Position numbers and translations under genes: made by a program. 53,035 nucleotides of DNA, from the NCBI RefSeq assembly GCF_037442045.1, contig NZ_JBBIRC010000004.1, positions 1-53,035 on the forward strand. The letters are read 5' to 3'. Source of the stretch: Ferroplasma sp037442045. GTDB taxonomy: Archaea > Thermoplasmatota > Thermoplasmata > Thermoplasmatales > Thermoplasmataceae. The notes beneath the pieces are model-generated. The model had not been told where the DNA came from, did not search any database, and worked only from the letters and a program-made list of their open reading frames with translations. Of the stretch, positions 43,534 to 52,990 are shown in pieces (the first letter of the stretch is position 1; each line of letters opens with the position of its first letter).

Positions 43534-44007
43534 ATGGCAACAGAAAATAATGAAAACGCAGAAAATGGTGAAGACGAGGAAGTAATAAGAAAGACAATAT
43601 CCATTAAAGGTGTAAGTGCAGATATTTATAAGAGAATCCAGAAACTTTCCAGTGACACGGGAAAAACAATAGGTCAGGTTACTGATGATGCTTATAAATC
43701 ATTTATGGGTACTGTTGAGAATACAAAACATCTTTCCGAAGGATTTATGAAAGGCGTGAAGGAAGGTTCCTCACAGTTCATTGAGAATATAAAAGAGCTG
43801 GAAATTACAGGTGATGACCTTAAAGAAATTGGCAGAAAGGTGATATTTAAAAACATAGAGAGTTTAACATTTAAAGATATTGACAATGAAACTTTCGATA
43901 AATATGTGAATGCTATTGTAATGGTTAAAACTGTAACTATACCAAAGAATCTTAGCAAGGCAAAGATTCTTGTAAAGGGAAATTTCATTGACAAAATAAT
44001 TCAATAA
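43534..44007 (+). CDS. ribbon-helix-helix-like protein with unknown C-terminal domain
   Basis: A 157-residue protein. After an acidic Asn/Glu-rich tail (1-16), KTISIKGVSADIYKRIQKLS, then DTGKTIGQVTDDAYKSFM has the strand-helix-helix pattern of RHH DNA-binding proteins. Residues 65-157 form a helical linker and a beta-rich end (AIVMVKTVTIP, AKILVKGNF) that I cannot assign. The inverted repeat around its own TATA box suggests autoregulation. The last 7 nt overlap the convergent gene. Confidence 0.65.
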   Translation: MATENNENAENGEDEEVIRKTISIKGVSADIYKRIQKLSSDTGKTIGQVTDDAYKSFMGTVENTKHLSEGFMKGVKEGSSQFIENIKELEITGDDLKEIGRKVIFKNIESLTFKDIDNETFDKYVNAIVMVKTVTIPKNLSKAKILVKGNFIDKIIQ

Positions 44008-44612
44008 ATTTTTTTATCTTTATAAAAGAATGTGTTTTCAACATCAGAAATTATAGCATCATAATCTTTCTTATCTTCTATAATATAATTATAAATTTCA
44101 GTATGGAGAGGCAACCAATATTTTTCAATATAATCCGGCTCTACGGATTGGATGAATTTATTGTTTACCCTGAAAATGCTGTCGGTAACTTCCGAATTAA
44201 CGGTTTCTGGATCTTTCCAGTACCCTTTCAGGTATGAATTAATAACAGTTTCAATTATATCAACAATATTTTTCTTTGTGACTTCTTCTGCATTATGAAC
44301 TTCTGATAGAGTTCCTTTTAATAATTTATCGTATTTTTTGTAATTTATTTCTGGAAATTCAACATTAAAAAATTGCTCAAGCAGTGTTATTTCTTGATAT
44401 CCACTTTTATGCTCCTCGAAATTTTTCCTGGAAGTGTAAGTTATTAGTAAATTTTTCACCTGTAATTTCTTCACATATTCAATAAACTCATCATAGCTAT
44501 ATCCAATAGTATTTTCATGCATTTTTCTGAGAGTTGAAATAATTACCATATTTCCATATACAGTAATTGGATTTAAAATTGAGTACTGCCATAACAGCAC
44601 TGCCTGATGCAT
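44001..44612 (-). CDS. protein of unknown function
   Basis: A 203-residue mostly helical soluble protein, MHQAVLLWQYSILNPITVYG at the start, with many Lys/Glu/Tyr residues and no recognisable motif or membrane segment. A TATA-like CTATTAAAAATT on the minus strand (about 44634-44645) lies some 27 nt before ATG 44612, which is preferred over the GTG at 44630. It is convergent with the RHH gene and overlaps it by 7 nt. No function proposed. Confidence 0.6.
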   Translation of the reverse strand: MHQAVLLWQYSILNPITVYGNMVIISTLRKMHENTIGYSYDEFIEYVKKLQVKNLLITYTSRKNFEEHKSGYQEITLLEQFFNVEFPEINYKKYDKLLKGTLSEVHNAEEVTKKNIVDIIETVINSYLKGYWKDPETVNSEVTDSIFRVNNKFIQSVEPDYIEKYWLPLHTEIYNYIIEDKKDYDAIISDVENTFFYKDKKIY

Positions 44613-44780
44613 TCTGTTTATTCCTAACACCTTGAATTTTTAATAGATTTGCGAGGATTAGCATAATATGACATATTTGCTTTTTTAATATAAAAAAACA
44701 CGAAACAAGGATAAAGTTACGGCATTTTATGTTAAAATGTTTTTATGAAGTAAATTATTGTCATAAATATGAAAGATAAG

Positions 44781-44790
44781 TATTTATACA
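44781..44790 (+). promoter_or_regulatory. TATA box of the rubrerythrin-like gene
   Basis: TATTTATACA is centred 26 nt before ATG 44811, which fits a leaderless transcript and selects this start over the TTG at 44808 and the ATG at 44817. Confidence 0.6.
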
Positions 44791-44810
44791 CATAATTATT
44801 ATTAATATTG

Positions 44811-45374
44811 ATGAAAATGTCAGTACTAGGTGAAAAAACAGAGGCTGGATTAAAGGAACTTTTAACAGCCAACGCAGAGGACCATATGAGACTGAATGCA
44901 GCAGCAAGCTACTTTGAGAAAATGGGAGATGCAAAAACAGCAAATGAACTCAGGGGCAAAGCAAATGTTGAGCTTGGCCATTTTAACGCCATATTTGCCA
45001 CTCTTGTAAAATATGAAGGAGTAAAAGGGATTGTTAACGATATGGCCAGAGAAGAAACAGAACAGCATGTTTCTGAATATACAAATGTTGCCAATGCTGC
45101 AAAAGCAGAGGGGCATGATGATATAGAAGCAATGCTTTGTGCATTCTCAGAACAGGAAAAGGGAATAGCCGAAACCCTTAACATGGTAGGAATGAAACAA
45201 ATGATCTCAGACATGGCCAGAGAAGAAACAGAACAGCATGTTTCTGAATATACAAATGTTGCCAATGCTGCAAAAGCAGAGGGGCATGATGATATAGAAG
45301 CAATGCTTTGTGCATTCTCAGAACAGGAAAAGGGAATAGCCGAAACATTAAACAGGACAAAAAGAGCTTTCTAA
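44811..45374 (+). CDS. rubrerythrin/ferritin-like protein with duplicated helix pair
   Basis: A 187-residue ferritin-like protein. Helices at about 7-32 (ending FEKMG) and 35-60 (KANVELGHFNAIFATL) provide E/H ligands, then a unit with REETEQHVSEYTNVANA and a following helix ending EQEKGIAETLN. This unit occurs twice, residues about 78-122 and 135-179, encoded by identical DNA. A normal rubrerythrin domain needs one copy and would be about 130 residues. The family binds a di-iron site for peroxide defence or iron handling; whether the six-helix product folds is unknown. There is no rubredoxin domain. Confidence 0.8.
   Translation: MKMSVLGEKTEAGLKELLTANAEDHMRLNAAASYFEKMGDAKTANELRGKANVELGHFNAIFATLVKYEGVKGIVNDMAREETEQHVSEYTNVANAAKAEGHDDIEAMLCAFSEQEKGIAETLNMVGMKQMISDMAREETEQHVSEYTNVANAAKAEGHDDIEAMLCAFSEQEKGIAETLNRTKRAF
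45042..45346 (+). repeat. 134-bp perfect direct repeat inside the ferritin-like gene
   Basis: Positions 45042-45175 and 45213-45346 are identical, spaced 171 nt apart (57 codons), so the frame is kept. The 37 nt between them encode a linker (TLNMVGMKQMISD) similar to nothing else nearby. Identity at silent positions points to a recent duplication or ongoing gene conversion. Confidence 0.9.
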
Positions 45375-45381
45375 ATTTATT

Positions 45382-45810
45382 TTATTTATTGATATATTTT
45401 TTAATTACATGAATTGGAATTTTTGATTTTAACATCTTGCTTATAAAGTCTTTTGTACTCTCATTAATTTTTTCATCCATAGCTTGCATATCAAAATATT
45501 TGAGTTCCAGAGTATCAGACCCTGCTTTCTCTGACCCCTCTTCCCGAATGCAGATATAATCCATGATAATATAATGAAAATTTTCTGTAATAATTTCAGA
45601 AATGCCTGCCAGTTCACCAACATTTACAATCAATCCTGTTTCCTCCAGCATTTCCCTTTTTAATCCCTCTTCCAGTGTTTCATTTAATTCCAATTTTCCT
45701 CCTGGAATGGCCCATTTACCACGGTCCGGCTCATCTCTTCTTTTGCCAAGCAATATTTTGTTATCTTTTATTATTATGCCGCCAATAGCAATTTTAGGAT
45801 ATCTTTTCAT
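45382..45810 (-). CDS. Nudix hydrolase
   Basis: A 142-residue Nudix protein with the full box at 37-59 (GGKLELNETLEEGLKREMLEE, pattern G-x5-E-x7-R-E-x2-E-E). The start KRYPKIAIGGIIIKDNKILLGKRRDEP and GKWAIPGG resemble ADP-ribose or (d)NTP pyrophosphatases of the MutT type. The substrate cannot be fixed. It is convergent to the ferritin-like gene, 7 nt apart. Confidence 0.88.
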   Translation of the reverse strand: MKRYPKIAIGGIIIKDNKILLGKRRDEPDRGKWAIPGGKLELNETLEEGLKREMLEETGLIVNVGELAGISEIITENFHYIIMDYICIREEGSEKAGSDTLELKYFDMQAMDEKINESTKDFISKMLKSKIPIHVIKKYINK

Positions 45811-45907
45811 AAATTAGAATCGATTTTTGCTATTTATAATTTTAACCAATGAAGAAAAATATCAATTATTAATACATAGAAAAATTTAAAGCACTAAAAA
45901 TATAACA

Positions 45908-47434
45908 TTATCCTACAAATTTCCTCAACTGAGCCAGTTCACAAATATTTTGCCGCACTTCATCGAATTTTTTATTTTTAAAAGCCATAAGCAATAGTGT
46001 TGTATACAATATGTGTTTCTGGGTATTATATGAAGTATCTGTTGGAACCCCAATATTATTTTCTACGTATCTAATATCTTCCTTTATCATTTCAATTATA
46101 TTATCATCTACCTTCCATATATCTTTCAGGTAAGAAAGCGCGCCATAATTGAAATATTTCGCACTGGTTCTGATATCATATTCCATATGGCGGTATAATT
46201 TTTTTAATATGTTTTGATATTCGTCAGGCATTTCGGATAATGATGCTATACCAAGTATTTCCGGTGGTATGCCTATAGAGTAAAGTGCCCCAACGAATGC
46301 TATTGCACGGGGTAACCTTGCGGTTCCGGTACTCCTTGAATAGCCAAATAATCCAGTATGCAATTTTCTTGCCCTCCTTTTTGGAAGGTAAAGTGTGATA
46401 TCGTTAATTGGCTGTACCAGCCCCTCAATAGTCCTCTGGAATCTCCTGGAATATATATCAACAATGGCCTTTAATGCCTTTTCATGTTCCACATCCATTA
46501 TTTCAGTTTCTTCTGGAACGTGTTTATTTATTAGCGATATCGCCCTTTTAACAACATTTTCATCATAATCATACCTGAAGGCAGATTGAACAGAGAAAGT
46601 ATAGTAAGAATTATACTCTTCCAGGGATTTTGCAATATTTTCCGGCCCCAGATTTCCTCTGAATGGCGATGATCCTGCTCCTATTATTGGATAGGTTTCC
46701 ATTCCAGTATCTTTTGAGATTTTGCTTATTTTTGATGCTGCGTATTTGGAAAGTAATGTTGCCGGGATCATTCCATAATTCATTGCAGGATCCGATCTTG
46801 CAATAAAAATTCTCATATATTCTGGCTTAACAATTGAATGATATTTTTTAATTATTGATTCTATATTGTAAATTGAGTCCTTATCTTCTATAAGGGGAAT
46901 AATATTAATCTTTCTGGGCAAAACTTCCCCGGTTACATCCTTTGAATATACATCTTCATAGAGATTTATATTTTCTGAATTTACGATTCCTTTTTCATAA
47001 AATTTTACTACATTGAGCATACTCCTGTAATCTGTGGTAAATGGAAGTATGACCTCAAATATGGGTGCTATTCCATTATTGAATATCCTGTTTGCAACAT
47101 CATAATTCAATGGTATGCTGTTTAATGTTTCATTCAAAATCTTTCTCTCAGCACCTTCAATTAATGGATTTGGAACTCTGTAAGTGAGAAAAATATCTCT
47201 GCCCAGAACATTATTCTGGAAAAACTCTTTGTCCTTTGCGAACAATTTTCTTATTACATGTGTATCAACATCCTTGCCCTCTGCATCCCACATAACTTCT
47301 TTTATTCCAAGTTTTTTGTAAGCTATGTAAGCTTCTTCAATTTCATCTTCGTTTGTGATTACGTTTTTGCTGGAACTCCATGAAGGCATAATTGCGTTAT
47401 CTGGATGCTGCGTCGACATTGTCTTTGGTACCAT
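45908..47434 (-). CDS. ppcA: phosphoenolpyruvate carboxylase, archaeal type
   Basis: A 508-residue archaeal PEPC (the short type, about half the bacterial length), fixing bicarbonate onto PEP to give oxaloacetate. The start MVPKTMSTQHPDN, the catalytic histidine in that segment, GAGSSPFRGNLGP and GLFGYSRSTGTARLPRAI are typical. ATG 47434 is chosen because minus-strand AATTTATATTT lies about 28 nt upstream (47458-47467); an in-frame TTG at 47449 is unlikely. It is an anaplerotic enzyme and appears monocistronic. Confidence 0.93.
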   Translation of the reverse strand: MVPKTMSTQHPDNAIMPSWSSSKNVITNEDEIEEAYIAYKKLGIKEVMWDAEGKDVDTHVIRKLFAKDKEFFQNNVLGRDIFLTYRVPNPLIEGAERKILNETLNSIPLNYDVANRIFNNGIAPIFEVILPFTTDYRSMLNVVKFYEKGIVNSENINLYEDVYSKDVTGEVLPRKINIIPLIEDKDSIYNIESIIKKYHSIVKPEYMRIFIARSDPAMNYGMIPATLLSKYAASKISKISKDTGMETYPIIGAGSSPFRGNLGPENIAKSLEEYNSYYTFSVQSAFRYDYDENVVKRAISLINKHVPEETEIMDVEHEKALKAIVDIYSRRFQRTIEGLVQPINDITLYLPKRRARKLHTGLFGYSRSTGTARLPRAIAFVGALYSIGIPPEILGIASLSEMPDEYQNILKKLYRHMEYDIRTSAKYFNYGALSYLKDIWKVDDNIIEMIKEDIRYVENNIGVPTDTSYNTQKHILYTTLLLMAFKNKKFDEVRQNICELAQLRKFVG

Positions 47435-47653
47435 AATTGTTAATTGCAATTAAGTACAAATATAAATTGCACTAAAATTTGACATATATCTCATTTGAAT
47501 CCTTTGCGTATAATTGTTTTAAGCATGTTCCAGTACCAAAAATAGAGTTTTGCCATTAAAATAAATATCCGCAATTAACAGTTTACATTGAGTTTTTCAA
47601 ATTATTCTCTGGCCGGTGGAATGTTTAAATATTCTTTATTAATGATATTGCAA

Positions 47654-48943
47654 ATGTCAGAAACTGATGAAATATTGAATTATCTTAATATTAAAAGCCA
47701 GGATGAACTGTTTAATGATATACCGGATGAAATGAAAGTATCAATTAACCTGGGAGAACCTTTAGATGAATTATCCCTGATTCAGCTTATTGAAGATCTG
47801 GGCAAAAAGAATATAACAGACAATATGAATTTCCTGGGAAATGGGATATATGACAGGTTTATTCCACCACTTGTTGATGAAATTATAGGAAGAAATGAAT
47901 TTCTCACATCTTATACGCCATATCAGCCAGAAATATCTCAGGGAATTCTGCACTCGCTTTTTGAGTACCAGAGCATAATATCTGATCTGACAGAGATGGA
48001 TGTTACCAATTCCTCCATGTACGATGGCTTTACATCACTGGCTGAAGCAGTGAGAATGGCATACAGGATCAATGGGAAAAATGAGGTTTTAATTCCTGAA
48101 AACATATATAAATCACAGTTAAGCATAATAAAAAATTACACTGCAGGATTGAATTTAAATCTTATTACATATGGCTTTGGATCTGATGGGTTTATGGATC
48201 TTGAAGCCTTAAAAGGCAAAATTACAGACAAAACTTCGGCAATATTAGTTGCAAACCCGAACTTTTTTGGGCTTATTGATGAAAACGCATTCCATGTCAA
48301 CGAGATAAAGAAGGATTCTATTTTAATAACATATTATGACCCCATATCTCTAGGGTTAATAGTGCCACCAGGACAATATGGCACCGATATTGCAGTTGCA
48401 GAAGGTCAGCAGCTTGGAATACATATGAATTACGGTGGGCCGCTTCTGGGATTATTTTCATTTAAAAAAGAATATGTGCACCGATCTCCAGGAAGAATAA
48501 TCGGACTTTCAAAGGATAAACAGGGAAGAAAGGCATTTGTTATGACATTGCAGGCACGTGAACAGCACATACGCCGTGCCAGGGCCATGAGCAATATATG
48601 CTCGAATCAGGCACTTCTTGCAGTGGCTTCGCTTGCATACCTTTCTATTTTAGGTTCAGATGGCCTAAAAAAAATAGCACTGATTACAATGAATAAGAGC
48701 AAAAAACTGAAGAAAGAACTTGGATCCAATGGAGTTAAGCCTGTCTTTGAGGGCATTAACTTCTCAGATAATTTATTCTACTTCGACAAGCAGGATATAC
48801 TTGGAAAAAATAATGTTTCAGGGGGAATTAAACTGTCACAATTATCCGAATACAGTGGTTATAAAAATTCTTCGTTTTTCTCAGTTACTGAAAAAACATC
48901 TGATAAAAACATAGAAGAACTTGCAAAAATAATAGGTGATTAA
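47654..48943 (+). CDS. gcvPA: glycine dehydrogenase (decarboxylating) subunit 1
   Basis: A 429-residue N-terminal half of the split P-protein of the glycine cleavage system. The LGNGIYDRFIPP, FLTSYTPYQPEISQG and EYQSIISDLTEMDVTNSSMYDG segments are diagnostic. It has no PLP lysine itself but forms the heterodimer with GcvPB. The ATG at 47654 has TTTAAATATT 26 nt upstream (47624-47633); longer in-frame starts to 47588 lie before the TATA box. It is followed by gcvPB with 1 nt between. Confidence 0.93.
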   Translation: MSETDEILNYLNIKSQDELFNDIPDEMKVSINLGEPLDELSLIQLIEDLGKKNITDNMNFLGNGIYDRFIPPLVDEIIGRNEFLTSYTPYQPEISQGILHSLFEYQSIISDLTEMDVTNSSMYDGFTSLAEAVRMAYRINGKNEVLIPENIYKSQLSIIKNYTAGLNLNLITYGFGSDGFMDLEALKGKITDKTSAILVANPNFFGLIDENAFHVNEIKKDSILITYYDPISLGLIVPPGQYGTDIAVAEGQQLGIHMNYGGPLLGLFSFKKEYVHRSPGRIIGLSKDKQGRKAFVMTLQAREQHIRRARAMSNICSNQALLAVASLAYLSILGSDGLKKIALITMNKSKKLKKELGSNGVKPVFEGINFSDNLFYFDKQDILGKNNVSGGIKLSQLSEYSGYKNSSFFSVTEKTSDKNIEELAKIIGD

Positions 48944-48944
48944 A

Positions 48945-50378
48945 ATGTACAGGCAGGCTCGTTATGATGAGGATTTTATAAACCAGTTTAACACTGGCAA
49001 TGATTTTTATATGAATGATGTTGAAGATAGTTACCCTGAAAGAATAAAAAGAAAATTTTTAAAGCTTCCGAATGTCAGAAGTGTGGATGTGTCAAGGCAT
49101 TTTACCAGGCTTTCAGAAATGAATTACTGTGTCGACCTTGGAATGTACCCATTAGGATCATGCACAATGAAATTCAACCCAAAATACGCGGACTATGCAG
49201 CATCCATTAAAGATTTCCAGAATATTCATCCACTGGAAGATGAATCAAAAATACAGGGAACTCTTGGTGTAATGTATAACTTGCAGCAATTTCTGGTAAA
49301 AATATCGGGAATGGATTATGTAACACTGCAGCCATCCGCAGGGGCACATGGAGAATTTACCGGAATTCTTATTGTAAGAAAATATTTTGAAGCAAATGGA
49401 GGTCTTGAAAAAAGAAATGAAATAATAATACCGGATTCCGCACATGGAACGAATCCTGCATCGGCCGCCATGGCCGGTTTCAATGTTGTTGAAGTGCCAT
49501 CAGATCAGAATGGGCTTGTTGATATTGATGCTTTGAAAGCAGCAATTACAGATCATACAGCTGCATTTATGATAACTAATCCAAATACACTGGGAATTTT
49601 CGATGGCCAGATCCTCGAAATTGCAGATATATTGCATAAAAATGGTTCATTGCTTTATTACGATGGGGCAAATTTCAATGCAATACTTGGAATAACAACA
49701 CCGGGCATAATGGGATTTGACATAGTTCATTTTAATCTTCACAAAACTTTTGCTACACCACACGGTGGAGGAGGGCCGGGTTCAGGGCCAGTGGCTGTAA
49801 AATCTTTTCTTAAAGAATTTTTGCCGGTTCCTGTAATTGTAAAAAATAATTGTAAATACTCGCTTTACTATGGAAATAACAATAGCATAGGGAAGGTATC
49901 TTCATATAATGGTTCATTTGGGGTAATACTCCGTGCATTAGCATATGCATTGAAGAATGGAAACAACCTGAGTGAAAATGCAAAGAGGGCAGTAATGAAT
50001 TCCAATTATATGGCGAAAAAACTTTCAAAATCCTATGATATACCATACAAAACACTGAAAAAACACGAATTTGTGCTTTCAACAGTGAATACGGGCAGAA
50101 AGGCACTTGATATTTCTAAATTCATACTGGATTATGGAATACATTCACCAACAACTTATTTTCCACTTATTGTAAAGGAAGCAATGATGATTGAGCCAAC
50201 AGAATCTGTAACAAAGAAAGATATGGATTATTACATTGAAGTAATGGAGAAAGCATTATCTGTGCCTGAAGATGATTTGAAAAATGCACCTGTTAACACC
50301 TCTGTTGAAAGAATAGATGAAATTGCCGCCGCAAGGAATCTTGTATTGAAATGGTTGGCCAGTATGGAAAATGATTAA
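48945..50378 (+). CDS. gcvPB: glycine dehydrogenase (decarboxylating) subunit 2
   Basis: A 477-residue PLP subunit. The Schiff-base lysine lies in FNLHKTFATPHGGGGPGSGP; SAHGTNPASAAMAGF and GMYPLGSCTMKFNP are also conserved. With GcvPA it decarboxylates glycine and loads aminomethyl onto lipoyl-GcvH (GcvT and GcvH are not in the window). GGTGAT at 48935-48940 is 4 nt before ATG 48945, so this start is better than the overlapping GTG at 48936. Confidence 0.95.
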   Translation: MYRQARYDEDFINQFNTGNDFYMNDVEDSYPERIKRKFLKLPNVRSVDVSRHFTRLSEMNYCVDLGMYPLGSCTMKFNPKYADYAASIKDFQNIHPLEDESKIQGTLGVMYNLQQFLVKISGMDYVTLQPSAGAHGEFTGILIVRKYFEANGGLEKRNEIIIPDSAHGTNPASAAMAGFNVVEVPSDQNGLVDIDALKAAITDHTAAFMITNPNTLGIFDGQILEIADILHKNGSLLYYDGANFNAILGITTPGIMGFDIVHFNLHKTFATPHGGGGPGSGPVAVKSFLKEFLPVPVIVKNNCKYSLYYGNNNSIGKVSSYNGSFGVILRALAYALKNGNNLSENAKRAVMNSNYMAKKLSKSYDIPYKTLKKHEFVLSTVNTGRKALDISKFILDYGIHSPTTYFPLIVKEAMMIEPTESVTKKDMDYYIEVMEKALSVPEDDLKNAPVNTSVERIDEIAAARNLVLKWLASMEND

Positions 50379-50401
50379 ATAAACATAAGGTATACAAAAA
50401 A

Positions 50402-51460
50402 ATGAAGATTGGCGAAATACAGGGAAATTTAAATAATGTCGAATTAAAAGCAAAGTTGCTTTCGGTTGATAAAAGAGAAATAACTACAACAAAGGGAGAT
50501 ACTGTATATTATTACGGCCTTGTAGGGGATGATACAGGCGTACTGCCATATACTGCATGGGAATTTCCATCGCCAATAAAGGCAGGCGATGTCATCCAGA
50601 TAAAGTATGCAAAAACAAAGGTTTACAACGATAGAATAAGGCTGTATTTCGATTCCAAAACCGAGATTCTATTAAAGCCGGGAGAAGAAATGGAAGTTAA
50701 AAATACGTATAAAGAAGTAAAACTTATAGACCTTTCAACGAAAAACCCATTTGTTTCAGTTACTGGTAAAATCAGCAACATGTCTGGAAAAGAATATAAC
50801 AAATCCGGTCAAACCTTAACCATATACAATGGCTTTATAGAAGATGATACATCCAAAGTAAGAATATCGTCCTTTGGAAAGCCGCTGGAAAACGGAAAAA
50901 TATACAGGCTCGTTGGTGCAAGGGTATCTGAATTCAATAAACAGCTTGAAGTTTCTATTGGCGATAAAACAGAAGCATTTATTGAAAATGAGGAAATGAA
51001 TTTTGAAAGGTTTTATAAATTATCTGAGGTTGATAACCCTGCCGGTGGAATTACTGTTATGGGATTTATAATTACCCTTGGCACAAAAAGCGGAATTATA
51101 AAGCGCTGCAGTGAATGCAATAAGCCACTGTCCACAGGCGTATGCCCAGATCATCCTGATAAGCCGACAAAACTGGATATATTTTCATATTTTACATTTG
51201 ATGATGGAACAAAATATATACAGTGCATTGCAGGAAAAAACGCAGTTCTTCCATTCATAGGCATAAAGGAGGAGGAATTACCCCGTTATGCCGGTGATAT
51301 TTATAAAATGCTGGAGGAAAAATTATACGGGCATGTCGTTAAAATTAATGCGGACTTTTTGAAAAACGAGGATGGCTTATCACTGAGGGTTAATTCAATA
51401 AGTAAGATTACTAAAAATGATATTATGAAAGATATGGAATTAAATGAGCGGGTGAAATAA
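50402..51460 (+). CDS. RPA-type single-stranded DNA-binding protein
   Basis: A 352-residue OB-fold protein. Residues 1-95 (VELKAKLLSVDKREI and onward) form the first OB domain, 100-190 the second, and 200-340 a third with a zinc motif CSECNKPLSTGVCPDHP, as in euryarchaeal RPA1/RPA41-like proteins. It coats ssDNA in replication and repair. It starts 23 nt after gcvPB and shares 1 nt with the next gene (TAATG), which is its probable partner. Confidence 0.88.
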   Translation: MKIGEIQGNLNNVELKAKLLSVDKREITTTKGDTVYYYGLVGDDTGVLPYTAWEFPSPIKAGDVIQIKYAKTKVYNDRIRLYFDSKTEILLKPGEEMEVKNTYKEVKLIDLSTKNPFVSVTGKISNMSGKEYNKSGQTLTIYNGFIEDDTSKVRISSFGKPLENGKIYRLVGARVSEFNKQLEVSIGDKTEAFIENEEMNFERFYKLSEVDNPAGGITVMGFIITLGTKSGIIKRCSECNKPLSTGVCPDHPDKPTKLDIFSYFTFDDGTKYIQCIAGKNAVLPFIGIKEEELPRYAGDIYKMLEEKLYGHVVKINADFLKNEDGLSLRVNSISKITKNDIMKDMELNERVK

Positions 51461-52338
51461 TGGCATACATAAAGAGGGAGAACTCATACTGGGTATTTTC
51501 ACGGGAATTAAAGGATTCAAACAGGCTCGAAGGAGAAGAGAAGAGACCATATGTTATAACTCCACTGGGCACAAAATTGAAGCGAATACTGGTAGCTGGA
51601 ATAATTACATACAAAAGTTCAGACGACCGCATGGTTAAGATTACTGTTGCCGATTATATCGGTTCATTTTATATGGTAGCATTTAAAACAGGATTCAGCA
51701 GCGAAATGGCCGAAGATCTGGATAAATTTAATGTAAATGACCTGGTTATGGTAATGGGAAAAGTAAGTTCATTCAAAACTGATGAGGGCATCTTTTATTT
51801 TTCTGTAAATCCGGAACTGATAAAATCCATATCGGAAACAGAACGTTACTTCTGGGGTATAAGAAGTTCCTACGTTGCAAAAAGAAAAATACTTGGTATT
51901 ATGGAGGCAATGAAGGATGAGGCATCCACTGAAGAGACGCTTGCTAATCTTGGATATTCGAAGGAAGAAGCAGAAGATGCCATAAGGGCCAGGGAATTCT
52001 ACTCTGATTATAATTTTACATCTTTCCTGGATGCAATATCAGCCATTAACTTTGAATCACCCACAATGCCTGAAAATACGCCAGATAATAATTTGGAAGC
52101 ACCAGAAAGCAAGGAAAATGCGGAAAATGCACCTTCTGTTCCCGCTTTCAATGTTGATGCATTTATACTTGAATATATCAACAGCAATGACATGGGGCCT
52201 GGCTGCAAATATGATGATATAGTTATTGCATCCTCAAATAAGGGAATACCCAGGGAGAAAGTGGATGAAACGCTGAATTCACTTGGTTCCAATGGTGACA
52301 TTTACGAGGTATCATTGAAAAGATACAAAGCACTTTAA
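51460..52338 (+). CDS. RPA-associated protein (OB fold plus winged helix)
   Basis: A 292-residue protein of the archaeal RPA3/COG3390-like group. The N-terminal OB fold (1-135) contains TPLGTKLKRILVAGIITYKS and VNDLVMVMGKVSSF; a helical middle includes a UBA-like TEETLANLGYSKEEAEDAI; an acidic linker (200-230) leads to a winged helix (235-292) like the RPA32 C-terminus. It probably forms a complex with the preceding RPA. The 1-nt stop/start overlap indicates coupling. Confidence 0.85.
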   Translation: MAYIKRENSYWVFSRELKDSNRLEGEEKRPYVITPLGTKLKRILVAGIITYKSSDDRMVKITVADYIGSFYMVAFKTGFSSEMAEDLDKFNVNDLVMVMGKVSSFKTDEGIFYFSVNPELIKSISETERYFWGIRSSYVAKRKILGIMEAMKDEASTEETLANLGYSKEEAEDAIRAREFYSDYNFTSFLDAISAINFESPTMPENTPDNNLEAPESKENAENAPSVPAFNVDAFILEYINSNDMGPGCKYDDIVIASSNKGIPREKVDETLNSLGSNGDIYEVSLKRYKAL

Positions 52339-52381
52339 TTCCAATGCCATATTTAAAATACTTTATTTTAATCTAATATAT

Positions 52382-52990
52382 ATGGTAACTCTTGATGATA
52401 TAATAAAATGGCTCAGCTCAGGATCGGATAAAGCTAACTCGTTAATAGACCTGAAATGGAATATTAAGCAATCCGGAAATTATACAGCACTTCAAAACGA
52501 TAAGATTCCATTTAATATTTTTCTTTATATTGACGATGAAAAAAAGAACCTCAATTTAATCGTCAGGACAGGAATAGAAACTGCCACAATAGAAAACCAG
52601 CCAAGGCTTGGAATATACAGAACACTGCTTATATTAAATGAAAAAACTGAACTGGTAAAATTCATGCTTGACGGAATAAACGAAGAAGTTATAGCAAGGG
52701 AAGATTTTGATATGTCTACTTTAACAAAAGATGTCCTCAATACAGGGCTTAACACAATACTGGCTGCTTTTTACCTAATGGTAAAGGCACTTAATCTTGA
52801 GGATGAATTCAATTCAAGCATTGTGGAAAGAACTGCAATGATGATACAGGATATGGCAAAGTCGGGAAAAACCAGGGACGAGATTAAAACATATCTTGTC
52901 TCTTCGCTGGGATTGAATGATAATGATGCAGATAAACTTATATCAGAAGTACTCAATGCTGGATCAGTGCCAAAAAATATGTATGAATGA
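52382..52990 (+). CDS. protein of unknown function, YbjN-like fold possible
   Basis: A 202-residue protein: helix, a four-strand sheet (NIFLYIDDEKKNLNLIVRTG, TLLILNEKTELVKFMLD), a helix near LNTGLNTILAAFYLMVKAL, and a helical tail with a UBA-like SLGLNDNDADKLISEVL. The middle recalls the YbjN/type III chaperone-like fold, on secondary-structure reasoning only. It follows the RPA pair by 43 nt on the same strand, and UBA-like ends in both it and its neighbour suggest they may work together. The remaining 45 nt of the window hold nothing. Confidence 0.6.
   Translation: MVTLDDIIKWLSSGSDKANSLIDLKWNIKQSGNYTALQNDKIPFNIFLYIDDEKKNLNLIVRTGIETATIENQPRLGIYRTLLILNEKTELVKFMLDGINEEVIAREDFDMSTLTKDVLNTGLNTILAAFYLMVKALNLEDEFNSSIVERTAMMIQDMAKSGKTRDEIKTYLVSSLGLNDNDADKLISEVLNAGSVPKNMYE

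Noticed and set aside
44862..45360. Cys-rich minus-strand frames opposite the ferritin-like gene
   Set aside because: Their repeats merely mirror the duplicated coding DNA on the other strand.
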